A program made the position numbers and the translations under genes. The notes beneath the pieces were generated by a model that did not search any database, had not been told where the DNA came from, and saw only the letters and a program-made list of their open reading frames with translations. DNA of 64,000 bases from the NCBI GenBank assembly GCA_949775045.1, contig OX459104.1, positions 12,075,655 to 12,139,654 on the forward strand, written 5' to 3'. Positions within the stretch are counted from its first letter, which is position 1, and every line of letters starts with the position of its first letter. Source of the stretch: Metridium senile (Eukaryota > Cnidaria > Anthozoa > Actiniaria > Metridiidae). Positions 15,101 through 28,100 of the stretch are shown here, one piece after another.

Positions 15101-16889
15101 GCGAAAATTTTGTGCCGAAAACCCCGATCTTTTTAACCCATTTACAGATCACCCTATAGGGCATATTGCATTCTGGGTAGGATTTTGTAGTTTTTTTCTA
15201 AATAAAATCTTGCGCATTTATCAGAATGCTCTAATATTCTCTGACATTGCTCACAGGGTCTAGGCGAAAATTTTGTGCCGAAAACCCCGATCTTTTTAAC
15301 CCATTTTCAGATCACCCTATAGGGCATATTGCATTCTGGGTAGGATTTTGTAGTTTTTTCTAAATAAAATCTTGCGCATTTATCAGAATGCTCTAATATT
15401 CTCAGACATTGCTCACAGGGTCTAGGCGAAAATTTTGTGCCGAAAACCCCGATCTTTTTAACCCATTTTCAGATCACCGTATAGGGCATATTGCATTCTG
15501 GGTAGGATTTTGTAGTTTTTTCTAAATAAAATCTTGAGCATTTATCAGAATGTTCTAATATTCTCAGACATTGCTCACAGGGTCTAGGCGAAAATTTTGT
15601 GCCGAAAACCCCGATCTTTTTAACCCATTTACAGATCACCCTATAGGGCATATTGCATTCTGGGTAGGATTTTGTAGTTTTTTCTAAATAAAATCTTGCG
15701 CATTTATCAGAATGCTCTAATATTCTCAGACATTGCTCACAGGGTCTAGGCGAAAATTTTGTGCAGAAAACCCCGATCTTTTTAACCCATTTTCAGATCA
15801 CCCTATAGGGCAAATTGCATTCTGGGTAGGATTTTGTAGTTTTTTTCTAAATAAAATCTTGCGCATTTATCAGAATGCTCTAATTTTCTCAGACATTGCT
15901 CACAGGGTCTAGGCGAAAATTTTGTGCCGAAAACCCCGATCTTTTTAACCCATTTTCAGATCACCCTATAGGGCAAATTGCATTCTGGGTAGGATTTTGT
16001 AGTTTTTTTCTAAATAAAATCTTGCGCATTTATCAGAATGCTCTAATATTCTCAGACATTGCTCACAGGGTCTAGGCGAAAATTTTTTGCCGAAAACCCC
16101 GATCTTTTTAACCCATTTACAGATCACCCTATAGGGCATATTGCATTCTGGGTAGGATTTTGTAGTTTTTTCTAAATAAAATCTTGCGCATTTATCAGAA
16201 TGCTCTAATATTCTCAGACATTGCTCACAGGGTCTAGGCGAAAATTTTGTGCCGAAAACCCCGATCTTTTTAACCCATTTTCAGATCACCCTATAGGGCA
16301 TATTGCATCCTGGGTAGGATTTTGTAGTTTTTTCTAAATAAAATCTTGCGCATTTATCAGAATGCTCAAATATTCTCAGACATTGCTCACAGGGTCCAGG
16401 CGAAAATTTTGTGCCGAAAACCCCGATCTTTTTAAACCATTTTCAGATCACCGTATAGGGCATATTGCATTCTGGGTAGGATTTTGTAGTTTTTTCTAAA
16501 TAAAATCTTGCGCATTTATCAGAATGCTCTAATATTCTCAGACATTGCTCACAGGGTCCAGGCGAAAATTTTGTGCCGAAAACCCCGATCTTTTTAACCC
16601 ATTTTCAGATCACCGTATAGGGCATATTGCATTCTGGGTAGGATTTTGTAGTTTTTTCTAAATAAAATCTTGAGCATTTATCAGAATGCTCTAATATTCT
16701 CAGACATTGCTCACAGGGTCTAGGCGAAAGTTTTGTGCCGAAAACCCCGATCTTTTTAACCCATTTACAGATCACCCTATAGGGCATATTGCATTCTGGG
16801 TAGGATTTTGTAGTTTTTTCTAAATAAAATCTTGCGCATTTATCAGAATGCTCTAATATTCTCAGACATTGCTCACAGGGTCTAGGCGA

Positions 16890-19800
16890 AAATTTTGTGC
16901 CGAAAACCCCGATCTTTTTAACCCATTTTCAGATCACCCTATAGGGCAAATTGCATTCTGGGTAGGATTTTGTAGTTTTTTTCTAAATAAAATCTTGCGC
17001 ATTTATCAGAATGCTCTAATATTCTCAGACATTGCTCACAGGGTCTAGGCGAAAATTTTGTGCCGAAAACCCCGATCTTTTTAACCCATTTACAGATCAC
17101 CCTATAGGGCATATTGCATTCTGGGTAGGATTTTGTAGTTTTTTCTAAATAAAATCTTGCGCATTTATCAGAATGCTCTAATATTCTCAGACATTGCTCA
17201 CAGGGTCTAGGCGAAAATTTTGTGCCGAAAACCCCGATCTTTTTAACCCATTTTCAGATCACCCTATAGGGCATATTGCATCCTGGGTAGGATTTTGTAG
17301 TTTTTTCTAAATAAAATCTTGCGCATTTATCAGAATGCTCTAATATTCTCAGACATTGCTCACAGGGTCTAGGCGAAAATTTTGTGCCGAAAACCCCGAT
17401 CTTTTTAAACCATTTTCAGATCACCGTATAGGGCATATTGCATTCTGGGTAGGATTTTGTAGTTTTTTCTAAATAAAATCTTGCGCATTTATCAGAATGC
17501 TCTAATATTCTCAGACATTGCTCACAGGGTCCAGGCGAAAATTTTGTGCCGAAAACCCCGATCTTTTTAACCCATTTTCAGATCACCGTATAGGGCATAT
17601 TGCATTCTGGGTAGGATTTTGTAGTTTTTTCTAAATAAAATCTTGAGCATTTATCAGAATGCTCTAATATTCTCAGACATTGCTCACAGGGTCTAGGCGA
17701 AAGTTTTGTGCCGAAAACCCCGATCTTTTTAACCCATTTTCAGATCACCCTATAGGGCATATTGCATTCTGGGTAGGATTTTGTAGTTTTTTCTAAATAA
17801 AATCTTGCGCATTTATCAGAATGCTCTAATATTCTCAGACATTGCTCACAGGGTCTAGGCGAAAATTTTGTGCCGAAAACCCCGATCTTTTTAACCCATT
17901 TTCAGATCACCCTATAGGGCAAATTGCATTCTGGGTAGGAATTTGTAGTTTTTTTCTAAATAAAATCTTGCGCATTTATCAGAATGCTCTAATATTCTCA
18001 GACATTGCTCACAGGGTCTAGGCGAAAATTTTGTGCCGAAAACCCCGATCTTTTTAACCCATTTACAGATCACCCTATAGGGCATATTGCATTCTGGGTA
18101 GGATTTTGTAGTTTTTTCTAAATAAAATCTTGCGCATTTATCAGAATGCTCTAATATTCTCAGACATTGCTCACAGGGTCTAGGCGAAAATTTTGTGCCG
18201 AAAACCCCGATCTTTTTAACCCATTTTCAGATCACCCTATAGGGCATATTGCATTCTGGGTAGGATTTTGTAGTTTTTTCTAAATAAAATCTTGCGCATT
18301 TATCAGAATGCTCTAATATTCTCAGACATTGCTCACAGGGTCTAGGCGAAAATTTTGTGCCGAAAACCCCGATCTTTTTAAACCATTTTCAGATCACCGT
18401 ATAGGGCAAATTGCATTCTGGGTAGGATTTTGTAGTTTTTTTCTAAATAAAATCTTGCGCATTTATCAGAATGCTCTAATATTCTCAGACATTGCTCACA
18501 GGGTCTAGGCGAAAATTTTGTGCCGAAAACCCCGATCTTTTTAACCCATTTACAGATCACCCTATAGGGCATATTGCATTCTGGGTAGGATTTTGTAGTT
18601 TTTTTCTAAATAAAATCTTGCGCATTTATCAGAATGCTCTAATATTCTCAGACATTGCTCACAGGGTCTAGGCGAAAATTTTGTGCCGAAAACCCCGATC
18701 TTTTTAACCCATTTTCAGATCACCCTATAGGGCATATTGCATTCTGGGTAGGATTTTGTAGTTTTTTCTAAATAAAATCTTGCGCGTTTATCAGAATGCT
18801 CTAATATTCTCAGACATTGCTCACAGGGTCTAGGCGAAAATTTTGTGCCGAAAACCCCGATCTTTTTAACCCATTTTCAGATCACCCTATAGGGCAAATT
18901 GCATTCTGGGTAGGATTTTGTAGTTTTTTTCTAAATAAAATCTTGCGCATTTATCAGAATGCTCTAATATTCTCAGACATTGCTCACAGGGTCTAGGCGA
19001 AAATTTTGTGCCGAAAACCCCGATCTTTTTAACCCATTTACAGATCACCCTATAGGGCATATTGCATTCTGGGTAGGATTTTGTAGTTTTTTCTAAATAA
19101 AATCTTGCGCATTTATCAGAATGCTCTAATATTCTCAGACATTGCTCACAGGGTCTAGGCGAAAATTTTGTGCCGAAAACCCCGATCTTTTTAACCCATT
19201 TTCAGATCACCCTATAGGGCATATTGCATCTGGGTAGGATTTTGTAGTTTTTTCTAAATAAAATCTTGCGCATTTATCAGAATGCTCTAATATTCTCAGA
19301 CATTGCTCACAGGGTCTAGGCGAAAATTTTGTGCCGAAAACCCCGATCTTTTTAAACCATTTTCAGATCACCGTATAGGGCATATTGCATTCTGGGTAGG
19401 ATTTTGTAGTTTTTTCTAAATAAAATCTTGCGCATTTATCAGAATGCTCTAATATTCTCAGACATTGCTCACAGGGTCCAGGCGAAAATTTTGTGCCGAA
19501 AACCCCGATCTTTTTAACCCATTTTCAGATCACCGTATAGGGCATATTGCATTCTGGGTAGGATTTTGTAGTTTTTTCTAAATAAAATCTTGAGCATTTA
19601 TCAGAATGCTCTAATATTCTCAGACATTGCTCACAGGGTCTAGGCGAAAGTTTTGTGCCGAAAACCCCGATCTTTTTAACCCATTTTCAGATCACCCTAT
19701 AGGGCATATTGCATTCTGGGTAGGATTTTGTAGTTTTTTCTAAATAAAATCTTGCGCATTTATCAGAATGCTCTAATATTCTCAGACATTGCTCACAGGG

Positions 19801-20783
19801 TCTAGGCGAAAATTTTGTGCCGAAAACCCCGATCTTTTTAACCCATTTTCAGATCACCCTATAGGGCAAATTGCATTCTGGGTAGGAATTTGTAGTTTTT
19901 TTCTAAATAAAATCTTGCGCATTTATCAGAATGCTCTAATATTCTCAGACATTGCTCACAGGGTCTAGGCGAAAATTTTGTGCCGAAAACCCCGATCTTT
20001 TTAACCCATTTACAGATCACCCTATAGGGCATATTGCATTCTGGGTAGGATTTTGTAGTTTTTTCTAAATAAAATCTTGCGCATTTATCAGAATGCTCTA
20101 ATATTCTCAGACATTGCTCACAGGGTCTAGGCGAAAATTTTGTGCCGAAAACCCCGATCTTTTTAACCCATTTTCAGATCACCCTATAGGGCATATTGCA
20201 TTCTGGGTAGGATTTTGTAGTTTTTTCTAAATAAAATCTTGCGCATTTATCAGAATGCTCTAATATTCTCAGACATTGCTCACAGGGTCTAGGCGAAAAT
20301 TTTGTGCCGAAAACCCCGATCTTTTTAAACCATTTTCAGATCACCGTATAGGGCAAATTGCATTCTGGGTAGGATTTTGTAGTTTTTTTCTAAATAAAAT
20401 CTTGCGCATTTATCAGAATGCTCTAATATTCTCAGACATTGCTCACAGGGTCTAGGCGAAAATTTTGTGCCGAAAACCCCGATCTTTTTAACCCATTTAC
20501 AGATCACCCTATAGGGCATATTGCATTCTGGGTAGGATTTTGTAGTTTTTTTCTAAATAAAATCTTGCGCATTTATCAGAATGCTCTAATATTCTCAGAC
20601 ATTGCTCACAGGGTCTAGGCGAAATTTTGTGCCGAAAACCCCGATCTTTTTAACCCCATTTTCAGATCACCCTATAGGGCATATTGCATTCTGGGTAGGA
20701 TTTTGTAGTTTTTTCTAAATAAAATCTTGCGCGTTTATCAGAATGCTCTAATATTCTCAGACATTGCTCACAGGGTCTAGGCG
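16890..20783 (+). repeat. Tandem higher-order duplication, period 1,947 bp (12-mer)
   Basis: Private markers recur 1,947 bp apart: GTAGGAATTTG at 17940 and 19887, the TTGCGCGTTTATC variant at 18784 and 20731, and the GCGAAAGTTTTG variant near 17700 and 19647. Boundaries are approximate and set by the last shared markers. A related 6-monomer step (972 bp) links GCATCCTGGG near 16307 and 17279; the next copy at about 19227 reads GCATCTGGG, with one base lost. Confidence 0.75.
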
Positions 20784-21926
20784 AAAATTTTGTGCCGAAA
20801 ACCCCGATCTTTTTAACCCATTTTCAGATCACCCTATAGGGCAAATTGCATTCTGGGTAGGATTTTGTAGTTTTTTTCTAAATAAAATGTTGCGCATTTA
20901 TCAGAATGCTCTAATATTCTCAGACATTGCTCACAGGGTCTAGGCGAAAATTTTGTGCCGAAAACCCCGATCTTTTTAACCCATTTTCAGATCACCCTAT
21001 AGGGCAAATTGCATTCTGGGTAGGATTTTGTAGTTTTTTTCTAAATAAAATCTTGCGCATTTATCAGAATGCTCTAATATTCTCAGACATTGCTCACAGG
21101 GTCTAGGCGAAAATTTTGTGCCGAAAACCCCGATCTTTTTAACCCATTTACAGATCACCCTATAGGGCATATTGCATTCTGGGTAGGATTTTGTAGTTTT
21201 TTCTAAATAAAATCTTGCGCATTTATCAGAATGCTCTAATATTCTCAGACATTGCTCACAGGGTCTAGGCGAAAATTTTGTGCCGAAAACCCCGATCTTT
21301 TTAACCCATTTTCAGATCACCCTATAGGGCATATTGCATTCTGGGTAGGATTTTGTAGTTTTTTCTAAATAAAATCTTGCGCATTTATCAGAATGCTCTA
21401 ATATTCTCAGACATTGCTCACAGGGTCCAGGCGAAAATTTTGTGCCGAAAACCCCGATCTTTTTAAACCATTTTCAGATCACCGTATAGGGCATATTGCA
21501 TTCTGGGTAGGATTTTGTAGTTTTTTCTAAATAAAATCTTGAGCATTTATCAGAATGCTCTAATATTCTCAGACATTGCTCACAGGGTCTAGACGAAAAT
21601 TTTGTGCCGAAAACCCCGATCTTTTTAACCCATTTACAGATCACCCTATAGGGCATATTGCATTCTGGGTAGGATTTTGTAGTTTTTTCTAAATAAAATC
21701 TTGCGCATTTATCAGAATGCTCTAATATTCTCAGACATTGCTCACAGGGTCTAGGCGAAAATTTTGTGCCGAAAACCCCGATCTTTTTAACCCATTTACA
21801 GATCACCCTATAGGGCAAATTGCATTCTGGGTAGGATTTTGTAGTTTTTTCTAAATAAAATCTTGCGCATTTATCAGAATGCTCTAATATTCTCAAACAT
21901 TGCTCACAGGGTCTAGGCGAAAATTT

Positions 21927-21990
21927 AATAAGGGTCTGCGAATAGCGCTGCGCGCCCATGACGTCACATAAATTGCTCCCCATGGCGAGG
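21927..21990 (+). repeat. Composite-monomer insert, copy 1
   Basis: A 64-bp non-satellite segment from AATAAGGGTCTGCG to CCATGGCGAGG replaces the part of the monomer between GCGAAAATTT and TTTATCAGAATG, giving a monomer of about 120 bp. It contains AGCGCTGCGCGCCCATGACG and a palindromic TGACGTCA. It is preceded by the diagnostic TCTCAAACATT. The segment equals the transposon-end sequence at 44800-44863. Confidence 0.97.
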
Positions 21991-23344
21991 TTTATCAGAA
22001 TGCTCTAATATTCTCAGACATTGCTCACAGGGTCTAGGCGAAAATTTTGTGCCGAAAACCCCGATCTTTTTAACCCATTTTCAGATCACCCTATAGGGCA
22101 AATTGCATTCTGGGTAGGATTTTGTAGTTTTTTTCTAAATAAAATCTTGCGCATTTATCAGAATGCTCTAATATTCTCAGACATTGCTCACAGGGTCTAG
22201 GCGAAAATTTTGTGCCGAAAACCCCGATCTTTTTAACCCATTTACAGATCACCCTATAGGGCATATTGCATTCTGGGTAGGATTTTGTAGTTTTTTCTAA
22301 ATAAAATCTTGCGCATTTATCAGAATGCTCTAATATTCTCAGACATTGCTCACAGGGTCTAGGCGAAAATTTTGTGCCGAAAATCCCGATCTTTTTAACC
22401 CATTTTCAGATCACCCTATAGGGCAAATTGCATTCTGGGTAGGATTTTGTAGTTTTTTCTAAATAAAATCTTGCGCATTTATCAGAATGCTCTAATATTC
22501 TCAGACATTGCTCACAGGGTCCAGTCGAAAATTTTGTGCCGAGAACCCCGATCTTTTTAACCCATTTTCAGATCACCGTATAGGGCATATTGCATTCTGG
22601 GTAGGATTTTGTAGTTTTTTCTAAATAAAATCTTGCGCATTTATCAGAATGCTCTAATATTCTCAGACATTGCTCACAGGGTCTAGGCGAAAAGTTTGTG
22701 CCGAAAACCCCGATCTTTTTAACCCATTTACAGATCACCCTATAGGGCATATTGCATTCTGGGTAGGATTTTGTAGTTTTTTCTAAATAAAATCTTGCAC
22801 ATTTATCATAATGCTCTAATATTCTCAGACATTGCTCACAGGGTCTAGGCGAAAATTTTGTGCCGAAAACCCCGATCTTTTTAACCCATTTTCAGATCAC
22901 CCTATAGGGCAAATTGCATTCTGGGTAGGATTTTGTAGTTTTTTCTAAATAAAATCTTGAGCATTTATCAGAATGCTCTAATATTCTCAGACATTGCTCA
23001 CAGGGTCTAGACGAAAATTTTGTGCCGAAAACCCCGATCTTTTTAACCCATTTACAGATCACCCTATAGGGCATATTGCATTCTGGGTAGGATTTTGTAG
23101 TTTTTTCTAAATAAAATCTTGCGCATTTATCAGAATGCTCTAATATTCTCAGACATTGCTCACAGGGTCTAGGCGAAAATTTTGTGCCGAAAACCCCGAT
23201 CTTTTTAACCCATTTACAGATCACCCTATAGGGCAAATTGCATTCTGGGTAGGATTTTGTAGTTTTTTCTAAATAAAATCTTGCGCATTTATCAGAATGC
23301 TCTAATATTCTCAAACATTGCTCACAGGGTCTAGGCGAAAATTT

Positions 23345-23408
23345 AATAAGGGTCTGCGAATAGCGCTGCGCGCCCATGACGTCACATAAATTGCTCCCCA
23401 TGGCGAGG
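23345..23408 (+). repeat. Composite-monomer insert, copy 2
   Basis: Same 64-bp segment, no difference from copy 1 seen by eye. It lies 1,418 bp after copy 1, a spacing repeated between copies 5 and 6. Confidence 0.97.
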
Positions 23409-25087
23409 TTTATCAGAATGCTCTAATATTCTCAGACATTGCTCACAGGGTCTAGGCGAAAATTTTGTGCCGAAAACCCCGATCTTTTTAACCCATTTTC
23501 AGATCACCCTATAGGGCAAATTGCATTCTGGGTAGGATTTTGTAGTTTTTTTCTAAATAAAATCTTGCGCATTTATCAGAATGCTCTAATATTCTCAGAC
23601 ATTGCTCACAGGGTCTAGGCGAAAATTTTGTGCCGAAAACCCCGATCTTTTTAACCCATTTTCAGATCACCCTATAGGGCAAATTGCATTCTGGGTAGGA
23701 TTTTGTAGTTTTTTCTAAATAAAATCTTGCGCATTTATCAGAATGCTCTAATATTCTCAGACATTGCTCACAGGGTCCAGGCAAAAATTTTGTGCCGAAA
23801 ACCCCGATCTTTTTAACCCATTTTCAGATCACCGTATAGGGCATATTGCATTCAGGGTAGGATTTTGTAGTTTTTTCTAAATAAAATCTTGCGCATTTAT
23901 CAGAATGCTCTAATATTCTCAGACATTGCTCACAGGGTCTAGGCGAAAATTTTGTGCCGAAAACCCCGATCTTTTTAACCCATTTTCAGATCACCCTATA
24001 GGGCAAATTGCATTCTGGGTAGGATTTTGTAGTTTTTTTCTAAATAAAATGTTGCGCATTTATCAGAATGCTCTAATATTCTCAGACATTGCTCACAGGG
24101 TCTAGGCGAAAATTTTGTGCCGAAAACCCCGATCTTTTTAACCCATTTACAGATCACCCTATAGGGCAAATTGCATTCCGGGTAGGATTTTGTAGTTTTT
24201 TCTAAATAAAATCTTGCGCATTTATCAGAATGCTCTAATATTCTCAAACATTGCTCACAGGGTCTAGGCGAAAATTTTGTGCCGAAAATCCCGATCTTTT
24301 TAACCCATTTTCAGATCACCCTATAGGGCAAATTGCATTCTGGGTAGGATTTTGTAGTTTTTTCTAAATAAAATCTTGCGCATTTATCAGAATGCTCTAA
24401 TATTCTCAGACATTGCTCACAGGGTCCAGTCGAAAATTTTGTGCCGAGAACCCCGATCTTTTTAACCCATTTTCAGATCACCGTATAGGGCATATTGCAT
24501 TCTGGGTAGGATTTTGTAGTTTTTTCTAAATAAAATCTTGCGCATTTATCAGAATGCTCTAATATTCTCAGACATTGCTCACAGGGTCTAGGCGAAAAGT
24601 TTGTGCCGAAAACCCCGATCTTTTTAACCCATTTACAGATCACCCTATAGGGCATATTGCATTCTGGGTAGGATTTTGTAGTTTTTTCTAAATAAAATCT
24701 TGCACATTTATCATAATGCTCTAATATTCTCAGACATTGCTCACAGGGTCTAGGCGAAAATTTTGTGCCGAAAACCCCGATCTTTTTAACCCATTTTCAG
24801 ATCACCCTATAGGGCAAATTGCATTCTGGGTAGGATTTTGTAGTTTTTTCTAAATAAAATCTTGAGCATTTATCAGAATGCTCTAATATTCTCAGACATT
24901 GCTCACAGGGTCTAGACGAAAATTTTGTGCCGAAAACCCCGATCTTTTTAACCCATTTACAGATCACCCTATAGGGCAAATTGCATTCTGGGTAGGATTT
25001 TGTAGTTTTTTCTAAATAAAATCTTGCGCATTTATCAGAATGCTCTAATATTCTCAAACATTGCTCACAGGGTCTAGGCGAAAATTT

Positions 25088-25151
25088 AATAAGGGTCTGC
25101 GAATAGCGCTGCGCGCCCATGACGTCACATAAATTGCTCCCCATGGCGAGG
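25088..25151 (+). repeat. Composite-monomer insert, copy 3
   Basis: Same 64-bp segment. The satellite that follows reads TTTATCATAATGC rather than TTTATCAGAATGC, a variant also seen in nearby ordinary monomers. Confidence 0.97.
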
Positions 25152-28100
25152 TTTATCATAATGCTCTAATATTCTCAGACATTGCTCACAGGGTCTAGGC
25201 GAAAATTTTGTGCCGAAAACCCCGATCTTTTTAACCCATTTTCAGATCACCCTATAGGGCAAATTGCATTCTGGGTAGGATTTTGTAGTTTTTTTCTAAA
25301 TAAAATCTTGCGCATTTATCAGAATGCTCTAATATTCTCAGACATTGCTCACAGGGTCTAGGCGAAAATTTTGTGCCGAAAACCCCGATCTTTTTAACCC
25401 ATTTACAGATCACCCTATAGGGCATATTGCATTCTGGGTAGAATTTTGTAGTTTTTTCTAAATAAAATCTTGAGCATTTATCAGAATGCTCTAATATTCT
25501 CAGACATTGCTCACAGGGTCTAGGCGAAAATTTTGTGACGAAAATCCCGATCTTTTTAACCCATTTTCAGATCACCCTATAGGGCAAATTGCATTCTGGG
25601 TAGGATTTTGTAGTTTTTTCTAAATAAAATCTTGCGCATTGATCAGAATGCTCTAATATTCTCAGACATTGCTCACAGGGTCCAGTCGAAAATTTTGTGC
25701 CGAGAACTCCGATCTTTTTAACCCATTTTCAGATCACCGTATAGGGCATATTGCATTCTGGGTAGGATTTTGTAGTTTTTTCTAAATAAAATCTTGAGCA
25801 TTTATCAGAATCCTCTAATATTCTCAGACATTGCTCACAGGGTCTAGGCGAAAAGTTTATGCCGAAAACCCCGATCTTTTTAACCCATTTACAGATCACC
25901 CTATAGGGCATATTGCATTCTGGGTAGGATTTTGTAGTTTTTTCTAAATAAAATCTTGCACATTTATCATAATGCTCTAATATTCTCAGACATTGCTCAC
26001 AGGGTCTAGGCGAAAATTTTGTGCCCAAAACCCCGATCTTTTTAACCCATTTTCAGATCACCCTATAGGGCAAATTGCATTCTGGGTAGGATTTTGTAGT
26101 TTTTTTCTAAATAAAATGTTGCGCATTTATCAGAATGCTCTAATATTCTCAGACATTGCTCACAGGGTCTAGGCGAAAATTTTGTGCCGAAAACCCCGAT
26201 CTTTTTAACCCATTTTCAGATCACCCTATAGGGCAAATTGCATTCTGGGTAGGATTTTGTAGTTTTTTCTAAATAAAATCTTGCGCATTTATCAGAATGC
26301 TCTAATATTCTCAGACATTGCTCACAGGGTCCAGGCGAAAATTTTGTGCCGAAAACCCCGATCTTTTTAACCCATTTTCAGATCACCGTATAGGGCATAT
26401 TGCATTCAGGGTAGGATTTTGTAGTTTTTTCTAAATAAAATCTTGCGCATTTATCAGAATGCTCTAATATTCTCAGACATTGCTCACAGGGTCTAGGCGA
26501 AAATTTTGTGCCGAAAACCCCGATCTTTTTAACCCATTTTCAGATCACCCTATAGGGCAAATTGCATTCTGGGTAGGATTTTGTAGTTTTTTTCTAAATA
26601 AAATCTTACGCATTTATCAGAATGCTCTAATTTTCTCAGACATTGCTCACAGGGTCTAGGCGAAAATTTTGTGCCGAAAACCCCGATCTTTTTAACCCAT
26701 TTTCAGATCACCCTATAGGGCAAATTGCATTCTGGGTAGGATTTTGTAGTTTTTTTCTAAATAAAATCTTGCGCATTTATCAGAATGCTCTAATATTCTC
26801 AGACATTGCTCACAGGGTCTAGGCGAAAATTTTGTGCCGAAAACCCCGATCTTTTTAACCCATTTACAGATCACCCTATAGGGCATATTGCATTCTGGGT
26901 AGGATTTTGTAGTTTTTTCTAAATAAAATCTTGCGCATTGATCAGAATGCTCTAATATTCTCAGACATTGCTCACAGGGTCCAGTCGAAAATTTTGTGCC
27001 GAGAACCCCGATCTTTTTAACCCATTTTCAGATCACCGTATAGGGCATATTGCATTCTGGGTAGGATTTTGTAGTTTTTTTCTAAATAAAATCTTGCGCA
27101 TTTATCAGAATGCTCTAATATTCTCAGACATTGCTCACAGGGTCTAGGCGAAAATTTTGTGCCGAAAACCCCGATCTTTTTAACCCATTTACAGATCACC
27201 CTATAGGGCATATTGCATTCTGGGTAGGATTTTGTAGTTTTTTCTAAATAAAATCTTGCGCATTTATCAGAATGCTCTAATATTCTCAGACATTGCTCAC
27301 AGGGTCCAGGCGAAAATTTTGTGCCGAAAACCCCGATCTTTTTAAACCATTTTCAGATCACCGTATAGGGCATATTGCATTCTGGGTAGGATTTTGTAGT
27401 TTTTTCTAAATAAAATCTTGCGCATTTATCAGAATGCTCTAATATTCTCAGACATTGCTCACAGGGTCTAGGCGAAAATTTTGTGCCGAAAACCCCGATC
27501 TTTTTAACCCATTTTCAGATCACCGTATAGGGCATATTGCATTCTGGGTAGGATTTTGTAGTTTTTTCTAAATAAAATCTTGAGCATTTATCAGAATGCT
27601 CTAATATTCTCAGACATTGCTCACAGGGTCTAGGCGAAAGTTTTGTGCCGAAAACCCCGATCTTTTTAACCCATTTTCAGATCACCCTATAGGGCAAATT
27701 GCATTCTGGGTAGGATTTTGTAGTTTTTTCTAAATAAAATCTTGCGCATTTATCAGAATGCTCTAATATTCTCAGACATTGCTCACAGGGTCTAGGCGAA
27801 AATTTTGTGCTGAAAACCCCGATCTTTTTAACCCATTTTCAGATCACCCTATAGGGCATATTGCATTCTGGGTAGGATTTTGTAGTTTTTTCTAAATAAA
27901 ATCTTGCGCATTTATCAGAATGCTCTAATATTCTCAGACATTGCTCACAGGGTCCAGGCGAAAATTTTGTGCCGAAAACCCCGATGTTTTTAAACCATTT
28001 TCAGATCACCGTATAGGGCAAATTGCATTCTGGGTAGGATTTTGTAGTTTTTTTCTAAATAAAATCTTGCGCATTTATCAGAATGCTCTAATATTCTCAG